Notes under the pieces: generated by a model
The model's input: only the letters and a program-made list of their open reading frames with translations
Database searches by the model: none
Told to the model about the DNA's origin: nothing
Assembly (NCBI GenBank): GCA_048262255.1
Contig: JBLXFH010000001.1
Coordinates: forward strand, 1,240,001-1,304,000
Length of the DNA stretch: 64,000 nucleotides
Reading direction: 5' to 3'
Origin: JABMNT01 sp048262255
Lineage (GTDB): Bacteria > Pseudomonadota > Alphaproteobacteria > Rhodospirillales > Casp-alpha2
Position numbers and translations under genes: made by a program
Shown: in pieces, positions 18,599 to 26,897 of the stretch
Position numbering within the stretch: the first letter of the stretch is position 1
How the letters are laid out: the number at the start of each line of letters is the position of its first letter

Positions 18599-19071
18599 TG
18601 ATTATCCTCGCGAAGCAGTTCGGAAAGCCGCTTTTTCTCAGCCTCATTTAAAGGCGGTGGCGTGACGATGGCGGTCGGGGCAAGCCGGTTTTTGCGGAAA
18701 AAAAGAACAATGGCAATCAGGCCGCCAAGGATGAGTAACAAAGGCCCCAGCCACAACAGCAAAGTGGCTGTGTTGAAAGGCGGTTTCAGCAGAACAAAAT
18801 CGCCGTAACGCGAAACCACATAGGCAACCACCTGTTCGTTGCTGTCGCCCGCGGTGATCCGTTCGCGCACCAGTACGCGCAGATCTTTGGCCAGCGAGGC
18901 GTCGGAATCATCAATCGACTGGTTCTGGCAAACCAGACAGCGCAGCCCCTTGCTGATGTCGCGGGCCCGGGCTTCCAGCGTCGGGTCGGTGAGCACTTCA
19001 TCGGGATTGACGGCTTGTGCAGGCAGGGTGCCGATCAACAAAAACATCAGGGCGGCGAGCAGCAGGCGCAT
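18595..19071 (-). CDS. ccmH: Cytochrome c maturation protein CcmH
   Basis: 158 residues from the ATG at 19071 (a GTG immediately before it is possible). A thiol oxidoreductase of the heme lyase module that keeps apocytochrome CxxCH cysteines reduced. Signal sequence to about residue 20, then the hallmark GLRCLVCQNQSIDDS with the Cys pair, a three-helix bundle (AKDLRVLVRERI), and a C-terminal TM helix (TATLLLWLGPLLLILGGLIAIVLFF). Its start overlaps the ccmG stop (TGATG) and its own stop overlaps ccmI. Confidence 0.93.
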   Translation of the reverse strand: MRLLLAALMFLLIGTLPAQAVNPDEVLTDPTLEARARDISKGLRCLVCQNQSIDDSDASLAKDLRVLVRERITAGDSNEQVVAYVVSRYGDFVLLKPPFNTATLLLWLGPLLLILGGLIAIVLFFRKNRLAPTAIVTPPPLNEAEKKRLSELLREDNQ

Positions 19072-19622
19072 CACGAACCCGCTTCGGCGCGCAGCGCCTC
19101 GACTAACGGCGCCAGGGTTTCACGCCAGATGGTCTCATCCAGCGGGCCGACCAGCTTGTAGCGGATGACGCCTTTTTTATCGACAAGGAAGGTTTCCGGT
19201 GCGCCGGTCACGCCAAAGGCAATGGCCGCCTTGCTCTTGGGGTCATCCCCCGCCAGCGTATAGGGATCACCGAAACGCTTTAACCATTTGGGGCCGGCTT
19301 CCGGGTCTTCCTCGCGCCAATCGATGCCATGAACCGGCACCAGATTGTTTTGCTTCAAAGTCATCAGGAACGGATGCTCGACCCGGCAGGCCACACACCA
19401 GGAGCCGAAGATATTGACCAGAGAGACCTCGCCCAACAGATCCGTGCTGCTAAACCCCTTGTCATCACGTCCCTGCAGGGGGGCGAGGCTAAATGCCGGC
19501 ACCGGCTGACCATCAAGCATGTTGGGGAGCTTACTTGGATCTTTGGTCAGGCCAACGGCGAAGTATCCGGCGAGGACCAGAAACAGCACCAATGGCACAA
19601 CGAATAACAGACGCTTGTTCAT
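19071..19622 (-). CDS. ccmG: Thiol:disulfide interchange protein CcmG/DsbE
   Basis: 183 residues. A membrane-anchored periplasmic thioredoxin that reduces CcmH or apocytochrome cysteines. N-terminal anchor LLFVVPLVLFLVLAGYFAV; active site GSWCVACRVEH (Cys76/Cys79); cis-proline loop GAPETFLV near residue 145. Starts 3 bases after the ccmF stop. Confidence 0.95.
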   Translation of the reverse strand: MNKRLLFVVPLVLFLVLAGYFAVGLTKDPSKLPNMLDGQPVPAFSLAPLQGRDDKGFSSTDLLGEVSLVNIFGSWCVACRVEHPFLMTLKQNNLVPVHGIDWREEDPEAGPKWLKRFGDPYTLAGDDPKSKAAIAFGVTGAPETFLVDKKGVIRYKLVGPLDETIWRETLAPLVEALRAEAGS

Positions 19623-19625
19623 GGC

Positions 19626-21614
19626 TCAGCTTTCGGCGGGCGTTGCGGCAAGGGGGCCCGGACGGCGATGCGGAACGCCGACCCGGTGGCGCCGGTCGGT
19701 AACGCTCAGGGTGCCACCAAACATCATGACAATCGCCCCGATCCACATCCAGACGACCAGCGGATTGTAATAGATGCGGGTCACATAACCGCCTTCGGTT
19801 CCTTCCGGATCGCCGATGACCGCATAGAGGTCGCCAAAGAATGTGGTGTGGATGGCGGCTTCGGTGGTCGGCATACGGGCCACGGGATAATTGCGTTTTT
19901 CAGCTTCCAGGGTCGTGAAATAATCGCCGTTTTTGCGCACTGTGAAGGTGCCAAACAGAATGTCGTAATTGGGGCCTTTGCCGGTCCGTGCTCCATCAAA
20001 GGTATATTCATAACCACTGACGGTGACGGTTTCGCCGGGCTGCATGGTCTGGATGCTCTCGACTTTCCAGCCGCCGGCACCCGCCATCCCGGCAATGGCG
20101 ATGGCCAGACCGAAATGCGCCAGTGACATGCCCCATGTGGCGCGCGGCATGCGACCAAGGCGGCGCAGCGATTCATCAAGCGGCGCCTTGAACAAACGGA
20201 TGCGCTCGCAAATCTCGGCAATCACACCAGCGCCCAGCCAGGTCGCCAGGGCAATCCCGACAACGCCCATGAACGGCCCGTCGGTCTCGATGCTCCAGGC
20301 GGCAGCGCCGGCGACCAGCGCCAGCAGAAAGGCGAACCGCAGGCGCCCGAGGGCGGGCAGCAGATCGCCGCGCTTCCAGTTGAGAAACGGCCCGGCGGCC
20401 ATGGCGATAACCATCGGGATCATCAGCGGAATAAACACCGCATTGAAGAACGGCGCCCCGACGGAAATTTTCGAGCCGCCGATGACGTCGATAAACAATG
20501 GATATAACGTACCGAGCAGAACCGCCGCCAACCCGGTCGTCATCACGAGATTGTTGAACAGCAAAGCGCCTTCGCGGGATATGGGCTGGAAGACGCCGCC
20601 GCTTTTCAATTGTGGCCCGCGCCAGGCAAACAGTGCCAGTGAGCCGCCAATCACAATAACCAGAAGTGCGAGGATAAAAACGCCGCGGGTCGGGTCGGTA
20701 GCGAAAGCGTGGACCGACGTCAGCACGCCCGAGCGCACAAGGAAGGTCCCCAACAGGCTCATGGAAAAGGCGATGATGGCCAGCAGTACGGTCCAGCCTT
20801 TCAGCGTGTCGCGTTTTTCAACAACGACCGCTGAATGCAGCAGGGCAGTGCCCGCCAGCCACGGCATGAAGGAGGCGTTTTCGACCGGATCCCAGAACCA
20901 CCAGCCACCCCAGCCAAGCTCGTAATATGCCCACCAGGAACCGAGCGTGATGCCGCCGGTCAGAAATACCCAGGCAGTCAGTGTCCAGGGCCGGACCCAA
21001 CGCGCCCAGGCCGCATCGACACGGCCTTCGATGAGCGCTGCGATGGCGAAGGAAAAGGCGATGGAAAACCCGACATAACCCAGATAGAGCATGGGCGGGT
21101 GGATGGCCAGGCCCGGGTCCTGCAAGAGCGGGTTGAGGTCGGTGCCGTTGAGGGGCGGTGGAAAGACGCGCTCGAACGGGTTCGAGGTGAGTAGCATGAA
21201 CAGATAGAAGCCGAGGGCAATCATTGCCTGAACGGCCAGCACGCGGGCCTTGAAGGCGGGTGGCAGGTTGCGCCCGAAGCCGGCGACGGCAGCGCCAAAC
21301 ATTGACAGAATAACCACCCACAACAGCAGCGAGCCTTCATGATTGCCCCAGGTCCCGGCGATTTTATACATCAGCGGTTTCGCCGTGTGCGAATTCTGGA
21401 TGACATTCAGCACCGTGAAATCGGAAATTATATAAACATGGATCAAACAGCCAAAGGCCAAGGCGGCGAGGGCAAACTGCAGATAGGCCGTTGGATTGGC
21501 GAGCGCGACCCAGGCGGGCAGGTTATTCTGCGCGCCAATGAGCGGCAGTGTCGCCTGTACGGTGGCAATGAGCATGGCCAGAATAAGCGCAAAATGTCCG
21601 AGTTCAGCGCTCAT
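19626..21614 (-). CDS. ccmF: Cytochrome c heme lyase subunit CcmF
   Basis: 662 residues from MSAELGHFALIL at 21614; the longer frame to 21644 lies within ccmE. A polytopic (about 15 TM) protein that receives heme from holo-CcmE and attaches it to apocytochromes with CcmH and CcmI. The heme-handling WWD motif is GGWWFWDPVENASFMPW near residue 225-245, flanked by conserved histidines (LYKIAGTWGNHEGSLLLW and LLHSAVVVEKR). The C-terminal periplasmic domain precedes the last TM. The ATG overlaps the ccmE stop by 4 bases. Confidence 0.96.
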   Translation of the reverse strand: MSAELGHFALILAMLIATVQATLPLIGAQNNLPAWVALANPTAYLQFALAALAFGCLIHVYIISDFTVLNVIQNSHTAKPLMYKIAGTWGNHEGSLLLWVVILSMFGAAVAGFGRNLPPAFKARVLAVQAMIALGFYLFMLLTSNPFERVFPPPLNGTDLNPLLQDPGLAIHPPMLYLGYVGFSIAFSFAIAALIEGRVDAAWARWVRPWTLTAWVFLTGGITLGSWWAYYELGWGGWWFWDPVENASFMPWLAGTALLHSAVVVEKRDTLKGWTVLLAIIAFSMSLLGTFLVRSGVLTSVHAFATDPTRGVFILALLVIVIGGSLALFAWRGPQLKSGGVFQPISREGALLFNNLVMTTGLAAVLLGTLYPLFIDVIGGSKISVGAPFFNAVFIPLMIPMVIAMAAGPFLNWKRGDLLPALGRLRFAFLLALVAGAAAWSIETDGPFMGVVGIALATWLGAGVIAEICERIRLFKAPLDESLRRLGRMPRATWGMSLAHFGLAIAIAGMAGAGGWKVESIQTMQPGETVTVSGYEYTFDGARTGKGPNYDILFGTFTVRKNGDYFTTLEAEKRNYPVARMPTTEAAIHTTFFGDLYAVIGDPEGTEGGYVTRIYYNPLVVWMWIGAIVMMFGGTLSVTDRRHRVGVPHRRPGPLAATPAES

Positions 21615-22060
21615 TGCGGTTTCGCCTCTGCATCGCCCTGCCATTGTCCGGATTTTTTAATCGCTTCGGCGACTTCCGGTGGCATGTATTTCTCATCGTG
21701 TTTGGCAAGCACCTCATCGGCCACAAAAACGCCGTTCATAAGGCGCCCTTCTGCGACCACGCCCTGACCTTCGCGGAACAGGTCCGGCAAAATGCCTGTA
21801 TAACTGACCGGCACGGTCATAGCCGTATCGGTAACCCGGAACAGGATGGTCCCGTTATTGGGCTTGCTGACGCTGTCTTCTTCAACAAGACCACCCAGGC
21901 GCAGCCTGCGGTCCGGCCCCGGCTTTTTGGTGACCAGATCGGTTGGGCTGTAGAAAAAGACAATGCTGTCTTCAAAGGCCGTCAAAACCAGAGCGGCCGC
22001 AGTGCCCAGCAACAGCAGGGCGATACCGACAAAAGTCAGGCGCTTGTGTTTGCGTTTCAT
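21611..22060 (-). CDS. ccmE: Heme chaperone CcmE
   Basis: 149 residues from the ATG at 22060 (MKRKHKRL); the frame is open further upstream but that part lies within ccmD. N-terminal TM anchor (FVGIALLLLGTAAALVLTAF), then an OB-fold periplasmic domain. The covalent heme site is LAKHDEKYMPPE: His121 is the heme-linking histidine and Tyr125 the axial ligand, so this is the canonical His-type and not a Cys-type CcmE. Overlaps ccmD and ccmF by 4 bases each. Confidence 0.96.
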   Translation of the reverse strand: MKRKHKRLTFVGIALLLLGTAAALVLTAFEDSIVFFYSPTDLVTKKPGPDRRLRLGGLVEEDSVSKPNNGTILFRVTDTAMTVPVSYTGILPDLFREGQGVVAEGRLMNGVFVADEVLAKHDEKYMPPEVAEAIKKSGQWQGDAEAKPQ

Positions 22061-22245
22061 GGTGCCCTCTTGTCCGAGCGATGAAGGCGTTCTGCATTCA
22101 GACTGTCCAGTTCGGTTTGGCTGGCATGGACAAAGCGGCGGCTGATCAGCCAAAGACCCAACAGAACGGCAAATACCATTCCGTAAGATGACCAAATAAA
22201 ATCACCATACCCGCCCATTTCAAAATAGCTTGCCAGTCGATCCAT
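22057..22245 (-). CDS. ccmD: Heme exporter accessory protein CcmD
   Basis: 62 residues, a tiny single-TM protein that helps release holo-CcmE from the CcmABC complex. The start is chosen at MDRLASYFEMGGYGDFIW because this N-terminal MGGYG..IW..YG pattern is diagnostic. One TM (GMVFAVLLGLWLI) is followed by a charged tail. One base separates it from ccmC. Confidence 0.92.
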   Translation of the reverse strand: MDRLASYFEMGGYGDFIWSSYGMVFAVLLGLWLISRRFVHASQTELDSLNAERLHRSDKRAP

Positions 22246-22246
22246 T

Positions 22247-23023
22247 CTAGTGCGCTCCCTCTGGGGCATTCTCAGTTGACGGTGATTGGGGTGGTGGGCC
22301 GCCATGGACCTGGCGCAGGCGCAGGGCACGGACTTTACTCGCGTTGATTTCGCCACGGATACGCATCAACACAATCCAGACGTAATAAGCCTTGAAGGCC
22401 AGAGCCATCAGGATCAACGGCACCAGCATACTGGGATCGATGGCCGGGCCATCCATTTTTATGACGCTGGCGGGCTGGTGCAGGGTGTTCCACCAATCGA
22501 CGGAAAACTTGATGATGGGCACATTGACCACGCCAACGAGAGCAAGGATTGCCGAGGCCTTGCTGCCGCGCGCCGGGTCGTCAAAGGCATTGACCAGCGC
22601 CATATAACCCAGATACAGGAAAAACAGGATCAGAACGGAGGTCAGCCGCGCATCCCAGACCCACCAGGTCCCCCACATGGGTTTGCCCCAGAGCGCCCCG
22701 GTGAACAGGGCTAAAAAAGTAAAGCAGGCCCCAATGGGGGCTGTTGAGCGGGCCGCCAGATCAGCAACGGGATGCTTCCAGATCAGCCCAACCGCTGCTG
22801 CTACAGCCATCGCCGTATAACAAAACAGCGCCATCCAGGCGGCCGGCACATGGATATACATAATCCGCACTGTCTCTCCTTGCTGGTAGTCCTCGGGTGA
22901 CGCCAGCAGGGCGAAATACAGGCCGGACACCATAAACACCACCATCGCCACCGCCGCCCAGGGTTGGATGGCGCTGGCGAGTTTCAAAAAACGGGTCGGG
23001 TTTGCGTATTTATGAAATAACAT
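22247..23023 (-). CDS. ccmC: Heme exporter protein CcmC
   Basis: 258 residues from the ATG at 23023; a TTG two codons upstream is less likely. A six-TM protein that loads heme onto CcmE. The WWD-domain is WGTWWVWDARLTS near residue 117-129, with flanking His residues in MYIHVPAAWMA and IWKHPVADL. No clear Shine-Dalgarno is seen. Unlike the other tightly overlapping ccm genes it is separated from ccmB by a 117-bp AT-rich gap. Confidence 0.95.
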   Translation of the reverse strand: MLFHKYANPTRFLKLASAIQPWAAVAMVVFMVSGLYFALLASPEDYQQGETVRIMYIHVPAAWMALFCYTAMAVAAAVGLIWKHPVADLAARSTAPIGACFTFLALFTGALWGKPMWGTWWVWDARLTSVLILFFLYLGYMALVNAFDDPARGSKASAILALVGVVNVPIIKFSVDWWNTLHQPASVIKMDGPAIDPSMLVPLILMALAFKAYYVWIVLMRIRGEINASKVRALRLRQVHGGPPPQSPSTENAPEGAH

Positions 23024-23140
23024 ATTCAAAACTTATATAGTATGATCCAAGGCTTTATCACGTTTCATTTTGTTTCTTTATCAGGTTTTTCCAGCGTTTC
23101 ATTTGACTTAAAGCAAATATGATCACAATTGTGGCAAAAA
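23024..23140 (-). other. AT-rich gap inside the ccm operon
   Basis: 117 bp between the ccmB stop and ccmC start, noticeably A/T-rich against GC-rich flanks. It holds no ORF longer than 14 codons and no strong hairpin. It could carry a secondary promoter for ccmC onward (TATATA lies just before the start) or simply be spacer. Confidence 0.4.
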
Positions 23141-23809
23141 TCAGGTTTCCAACGCCTGGCGTATGGCTCCGGCCCCGGCCCAGGGGCAGAGCGGCAAGGC
23201 CGCGACCAGCAACCCGGCCATAATCAGCAAGTGCGGTTTCACGGAAAGCCCGCTGATCGCCCCGTCGACGGCGCTGACGCCAAAAATCAGAACCGGAACA
23301 TAAAGCGGCAGCACCAATAACGACAGCAAAACCCCACCACGCCGTGAACCCAGAATAAGCGCCGCGCCAATCGCACCGATCAGGCTGAGCGTTGGGGTGC
23401 CAAGGGCCAGCGACAAGACCAGAACCCAGAACCCGTCGGCGGGTAAATTCATGAAAATGGCGAGTAGCGGTGTCGCTATGAGTAGCGGCAGCCCGGTTGT
23501 CAGCCAGTGCGCCGTAATTTTCGCCATTATGGTCAGTTCAAGAGGCGCGGGTTGCAGGGCCATCAGTTCCAGACTGCCGTCTTCATAATCGATCTGGAAA
23601 AGCCGTTCCAGAGACAGCATGGCGGCGAGCAACGCAGCGACCCAGATCACGCCGGGGCCAATGCGCGCCAGAATATTGCTTTCAGGCCCGACGCCAAACG
23701 GAAACAGGACGACAGCGATAACAAAAAAAGCGATGACCATGAGACTGTCCATGCCCTGGCGCAGGGCGAGCTTCAGATCGCGCCGGACGATCGTGAAAAA
23801 GGCGTTCAT
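23141..23809 (-). CDS. ccmB: Heme exporter permease CcmB
   Basis: 222 residues, the six-TM permease subunit of the CcmAB ABC transporter that drives release of holo-CcmE. N-terminal TIVRRDLKLALRQG and the central LELMALQPAPLE and KITAHWLTTGLPLL blocks are family features. The start overlaps the ccmA stop by 4 bases. Confidence 0.94.
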   Translation of the reverse strand: MNAFFTIVRRDLKLALRQGMDSLMVIAFFVIAVVLFPFGVGPESNILARIGPGVIWVAALLAAMLSLERLFQIDYEDGSLELMALQPAPLELTIMAKITAHWLTTGLPLLIATPLLAIFMNLPADGFWVLVLSLALGTPTLSLIGAIGAALILGSRRGGVLLSLLVLPLYVPVLIFGVSAVDGAISGLSVKPHLLIMAGLLVAALPLCPWAGAGAIRQALET

Positions 23810-24438
23810 GCGGCCGCGTCTTTGAGCTGGAAGTCGTTTAGGTTGAGAATTCTTGCATTCTCCAGGCCAATCTCCGCATGGGTCGAGGCAATGACGATGC
23901 CGCCAGACGTGCGATGCCGGGCAATGGCCTGCTGAAGGTCCCGGATGGCCGCGGCATCGAGAGCTGTTGTCGGCTCATCGAGCAGCCAAAGCGGTGCCGG
24001 AGTGGCCAGAATGCGGGCCAGATTGGTTCGGCGTTTTTGTCCAGCCGATAAAAACCGCCCCGGAATATCGGCTAGATAGGCGATGCCAAAGGCTTCGAGC
24101 GCTTTCGTTGTTTGATCAGGCTGCGGGCGCAGACTGGCCCAGAAGCTGACGTTTTCGTGGACCGTGAGAACCGGTTTGACGGCATCGGCATGGCCGACGT
24201 AATGGAGCCGGGCGTTGTGCTGTTCAGGCTCTTCGTGGATGGCCTCACCCTGCCAGTCAAGTCGGCCTTCATGCGGTTTGATAAGACCGGCCATCAAGCG
24301 CAGCAAGGTTGACTTGCCGCTACCGTTGGGGCCGCGCAGAACAAGTGCTTCTCCGGCATTGGCGACAAAAGACAGGCCTGTAAAAACCACCCGTTCACCT
24401 CGGATGCAGAGAATATTTTCGCCGGTAAAGAGCGTCAT
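23806..24438 (-). CDS. ccmA: Heme exporter ATP-binding protein CcmA
   Basis: 210 residues. ABC ATPase with Walker A GPNGSGKST near residue 35-43, a FLSAGQKRR signature loop near 135 and Walker B LWLLDEP near 155, followed by the H-loop IVIASTH. First gene of the nine-gene ccm operon; the promoter should lie in the 86 bp before it. Confidence 0.95.
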   Translation of the reverse strand: MTLFTGENILCIRGERVVFTGLSFVANAGEALVLRGPNGSGKSTLLRLMAGLIKPHEGRLDWQGEAIHEEPEQHNARLHYVGHADAVKPVLTVHENVSFWASLRPQPDQTTKALEAFGIAYLADIPGRFLSAGQKRRTNLARILATPAPLWLLDEPTTALDAAAIRDLQQAIARHRTSGGIVIASTHAEIGLENARILNLNDFQLKDAAA

Positions 24439-24524
24439 GGAGCAAGGGCTTCTGTTGTGAGGGTTGCAGGCTTGACGAACCTATCCCATTCCATCTGAAA
24501 ATAGAAGTGTGCTGGTGACGACCA

Positions 24525-25466
24525 CTAAACGGCTGGCCCGGGTGCCTCTGTTGATGCGTCGCCGCTGATTTCTTCTAACAGCCAGTCGCGAAAGGCCTGA
24601 ATGTTCGGATCACTGCAACGGTTTTCCAGGTAAACCACATAAAAAGAATAATCGGCGGCAATTTTCAGATCAAAAGGGATCACAAGCCTTCCTGCGTCAA
24701 TGTCGCCTTGCGCCAGAGCCATGCGACCGAGCACGACACCCGCCCCGGCGATGGCGGCGTCCAGGGCATGGTCGGCGACGTTGAATTGCAGCTTGCCGTG
24801 ATCCGGGTCGACGTCGCTGACGCCGGCAGCGTCCAGCCAGGCCCGCCAATCGGCCAGTTCAAAAAAACCAAGGTGAGTGTCGTCATGAATAAAGGTATGG
24901 CCCTTTAAATCGGCAGGGGTCCGCAGAGGGCGCTCGCCGGTCATCAGGGAGGGGCTGCACATGGGGGTGACATATTCATCGACCAGTTTTTCGGAGCGAC
25001 AGTTGGGATATTGACCAAGGCCGAAGCGAATGGCGACGTCAACATCGTCGGTTTCCAGATTGACGACTTTTATGGACGATGAGATGCGGGCGTCGATATT
25101 GGGGTGTTTGCTGACAAAGCGATAGAGGCGCGGTGCCAGCCATTTCGCGGTGAAGGCCGGTCCTGCCGAAATCACCAGAACATTGCTGGATTTGCGGCGT
25201 TCCAGCTGCTGAATGGTCTGGCTCAGGCGGGCGAAGCCTTCACGAATACCGGGCGCAATCAGCCGCCCCATCTCGGTCAGTTCGACAGCCCGGTTCAACC
25301 GGTTAAACAGTTTCACACCGAGATGTTCTTCCAACTGGCGGATTTGATAGCTCAGCGCGGCGGGCGTCACAAACAGCTCCTCGGCCGCATTCTGAAAGCT
25401 CATGTGGCGCGCGGCAGCATTGAAGGCACGCAGACTGTTCAACGGGGGAAGTCGGTTTTGAGGCAT
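24525..25466 (-). CDS. LysR-family transcriptional regulator, GcvA-like
   Basis: 313 residues. Winged-helix DNA-binding domain at 5-65 (LNSLRAFNAAARHMSFQNAAEELFVTPAALSYQIRQLEEHLG is typical of the GcvA/AmpR subgroup by its LRAF and VTPAALSYQI segments) and a periplasmic-binding-like effector domain after ~90. It is divergent from a 53-codon gene 150 bp away, the usual arrangement for a LysR target. A TAA-N12-TTA type element lies in the shared promoter region at 25486-25503. Confidence 0.85.
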   Translation of the reverse strand: MPQNRLPPLNSLRAFNAAARHMSFQNAAEELFVTPAALSYQIRQLEEHLGVKLFNRLNRAVELTEMGRLIAPGIREGFARLSQTIQQLERRKSSNVLVISAGPAFTAKWLAPRLYRFVSKHPNIDARISSSIKVVNLETDDVDVAIRFGLGQYPNCRSEKLVDEYVTPMCSPSLMTGERPLRTPADLKGHTFIHDDTHLGFFELADWRAWLDAAGVSDVDPDHGKLQFNVADHALDAAIAGAGVVLGRMALAQGDIDAGRLVIPFDLKIAADYSFYVVYLENRCSDPNIQAFRDWLLEEISGDASTEAPGPAV

Positions 25467-25485
25467 TGTTCACATCAAATTATTT

Positions 25486-25503
25486 TAACTGAATAGGTAG
25501 ATT
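25486..25503. promoter_or_regulatory. Candidate LysR-type operator
   Basis: A TAACT...GATTA semi-dyad, flanked by a TTAAC direct repeat, sits 20-37 bp from the regulator start in the 150-bp divergent promoter region. It has the T-N11-A style of LysR boxes, but such elements occur by chance in AT-rich DNA. Confidence 0.25.
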
Positions 25504-25616
25504 AACTCGTTTGTCGAAATGAAAACAAGTCTTTATGTTTAGGCCATCGAGTGAAGGTTAAAGGTTTGGTTTTTGAAAACAGCCTTCATAAGCAGCTTTA
25601 AAACAAGGAGTTAGTC

Positions 25617-25778
25617 ATGAACAGTGTATTTAACAAAGAATTCGACGAAATGTATTACACACGGGTTGGTCGGCAGACACAGGCAAAAGCGGCTTGGAAT
25701 GTCTTTGCGGATCTCGGATCTCAGATTAAAAAAAGTTTTTCTGAAAAAATCGGTGTCAGCCGGGCAAATGCAAAATAA
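25617..25778 (+). CDS. Small protein, 53 residues, unknown function
   Basis: ATG at 25617 with a strong AAGGAG 6 bases upstream, ending TAA at 25776-25778. The product begins MNSVFNKEFDEMYYTRVGRQ and continues as an amphipathic, Lys-rich helical protein with no cysteine, signal or TM. It is divergent from a GcvA-like regulator and is followed 30 bp later by a perfect 14-bp hairpin, so it has its own start signal and terminator. The family is not recognised. The pattern recalls small stress-regulated proteins found beside LysR genes. Confidence 0.65.
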   Translation: MNSVFNKEFDEMYYTRVGRQTQAKAAWNVFADLGSQIKKSFSEKIGVSRANAK

Positions 25779-25799
25779 ACCCAACCCGCCCGCCCGAAG

Positions 25800-26627
25800 T
25801 CAAATTGATGGGAGAATTCTGCATCCACAGAATTCTCCCATTCGATTTTGCACCTCGGGAAGAAGCGTGTCTCCAGACGTATAGGTCATGGTAACCGGCG
25901 CCGGTGATCTTGAGCTCAGAGGCTCTCCCGCTTCGGGATACAGTCTGCGTACCAGTTGATTGGCGATAGCCGCCGCCGGGTCCAGCCAGGTTACCGGCCA
26001 GGGGGCTGCGGCGGTCAGTTGATTGAGCAATAATGGGTAATGGGTACAGCCCAGTACGACCATATCCGTTAGTTTCCCCTGTTTTTCAACAAATGCCGGG
26101 CGTATTTCCTGCGCCAGGGCGTTTATATCAATCGCGTTGCCCCGGATGTGGTCTTCAGCCATATGTGCCAGCCGTGGGGAGCCGACCCGGGTGACGTCCA
26201 CATCACCGGCGAATCGTTCAATCAATTCCGTCAAATACGGCCGATGTACGGTCCCCGTGGTGGCGATTACCGAGATCAGCTTGCTGGTGCTGGCGGCGGC
26301 GGCCGGTTTGATGGCGGGCACCGTGCCGATGACGGGGATGTCGAACTGTGCGCGCAGCGCCGGCAGCACGCTGGTTGAAGCGGTGTTACACGCAATAACA
26401 AGGGCATCGACTGGTTGGCACCGGATGGCTTTCGCCAGGATATTGCAAATATGGGCGACGAGAGCCGTTTCCTCCCAGGCACCATAGGGAAAACCGGCGT
26501 CATCGGCCAGATAATGAAGGTTCACCTGTGGTAAACGCAAGGCGATGGCGCGCGTGACGGACAGGCCGCCAACCCCGGAATCGAGAATTAAAACGGTCTT
26601 TTCGGATGGCGTCGAGGGTAAGGGCAT
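25800..26627 (-). CDS. murI: Glutamate racemase
   Basis: 275 residues. It supplies D-glutamate for peptidoglycan. N-terminal ILDSGVGGLSVTRA with the catalytic Asp/Ser, first catalytic Cys in VIACNTAST (~77), second in VVLGCTHYPLL (~190) with the neighbouring His. The last 14 codons are read through a perfect inverted repeat that probably serves as the terminator of the convergent small gene, so the C-terminal MGEFCGCRILPSI is shaped by the hairpin. Confidence 0.93.
   Translation of the reverse strand: MPLPSTPSEKTVLILDSGVGGLSVTRAIALRLPQVNLHYLADDAGFPYGAWEETALVAHICNILAKAIRCQPVDALVIACNTASTSVLPALRAQFDIPVIGTVPAIKPAAAASTSKLISVIATTGTVHRPYLTELIERFAGDVDVTRVGSPRLAHMAEDHIRGNAIDINALAQEIRPAFVEKQGKLTDMVVLGCTHYPLLLNQLTAAAPWPVTWLDPAAAIANQLVRRLYPEAGEPLSSRSPAPVTMTYTSGDTLLPEVQNRMGEFCGCRILPSI
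25808..25845 (+). terminator. Terminator hairpin inside the murI 3' end
   Basis: Perfect 14-bp stem: ATGGGAGAATTCTG at 25808-25821 and CAGAATTCTCCCAT at 25828-25841, with a 6-base loop. It is followed on the plus strand by a weak tract (TCGATTTT). It ends the 53-codon gene and lies wholly within the coding 3' end of murI on the other strand. Confidence 0.6.
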
Positions 26628-26684
26628 AGCCGGTTTTTGCGCTGTTGATCCCTTGTTTATATATATCGGAAATGAAGGAACGGT

Positions 26685-26810
26685 AAAAAAAGGCGACCGG
26701 ATCGTTGGACCCGGTCGCGAGGTATCGACATAAAGTCGATATTGGGGACCAGAGAGGGGGGTCTCTGGATATAGACGAGGAGGTCTATGATCAGAATGTA
26801 GATTCTAATT
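26685..26810 (-). ncRNA. Candidate small RNA: chain of five hairpins with C-rich loops
   Basis: Read on the minus strand (descending coordinates): AGAAT/ATTCT (26806-26793, loop CTAC); ATAGAC/GTCTAT (26788-26771, loop CTCCTC); CCAGAGA/TCTCTGG (26768-26749, loop CCCCCC); TATCGAC/GTCGATA (26741-26723, loop TTTAT); GCGACCGG/CCGGTCGC (26718-26693, 10-base loop), then C and seven T (26691-26685). All stems are perfect. The last is a textbook intrinsic terminator. The pyrimidine loops can pair with Shine-Dalgarno sequences, as in the CcsR (cuckoo) RNAs of Rhodobacter. It begins ~90 bp after the adenylate cyclase stop, so it may be an independent gene or a 3'-UTR product. The 5' end is not determined. 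Confidence 0.65.
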
Positions 26811-26897
26811 GTGGCAACTTTATGCGGGGATCAGGGTATTTTGCGGGCAAACTGCCGCAATTGCCGCAGAAATACAGCCTTGAATTTAGCCCGGGAA

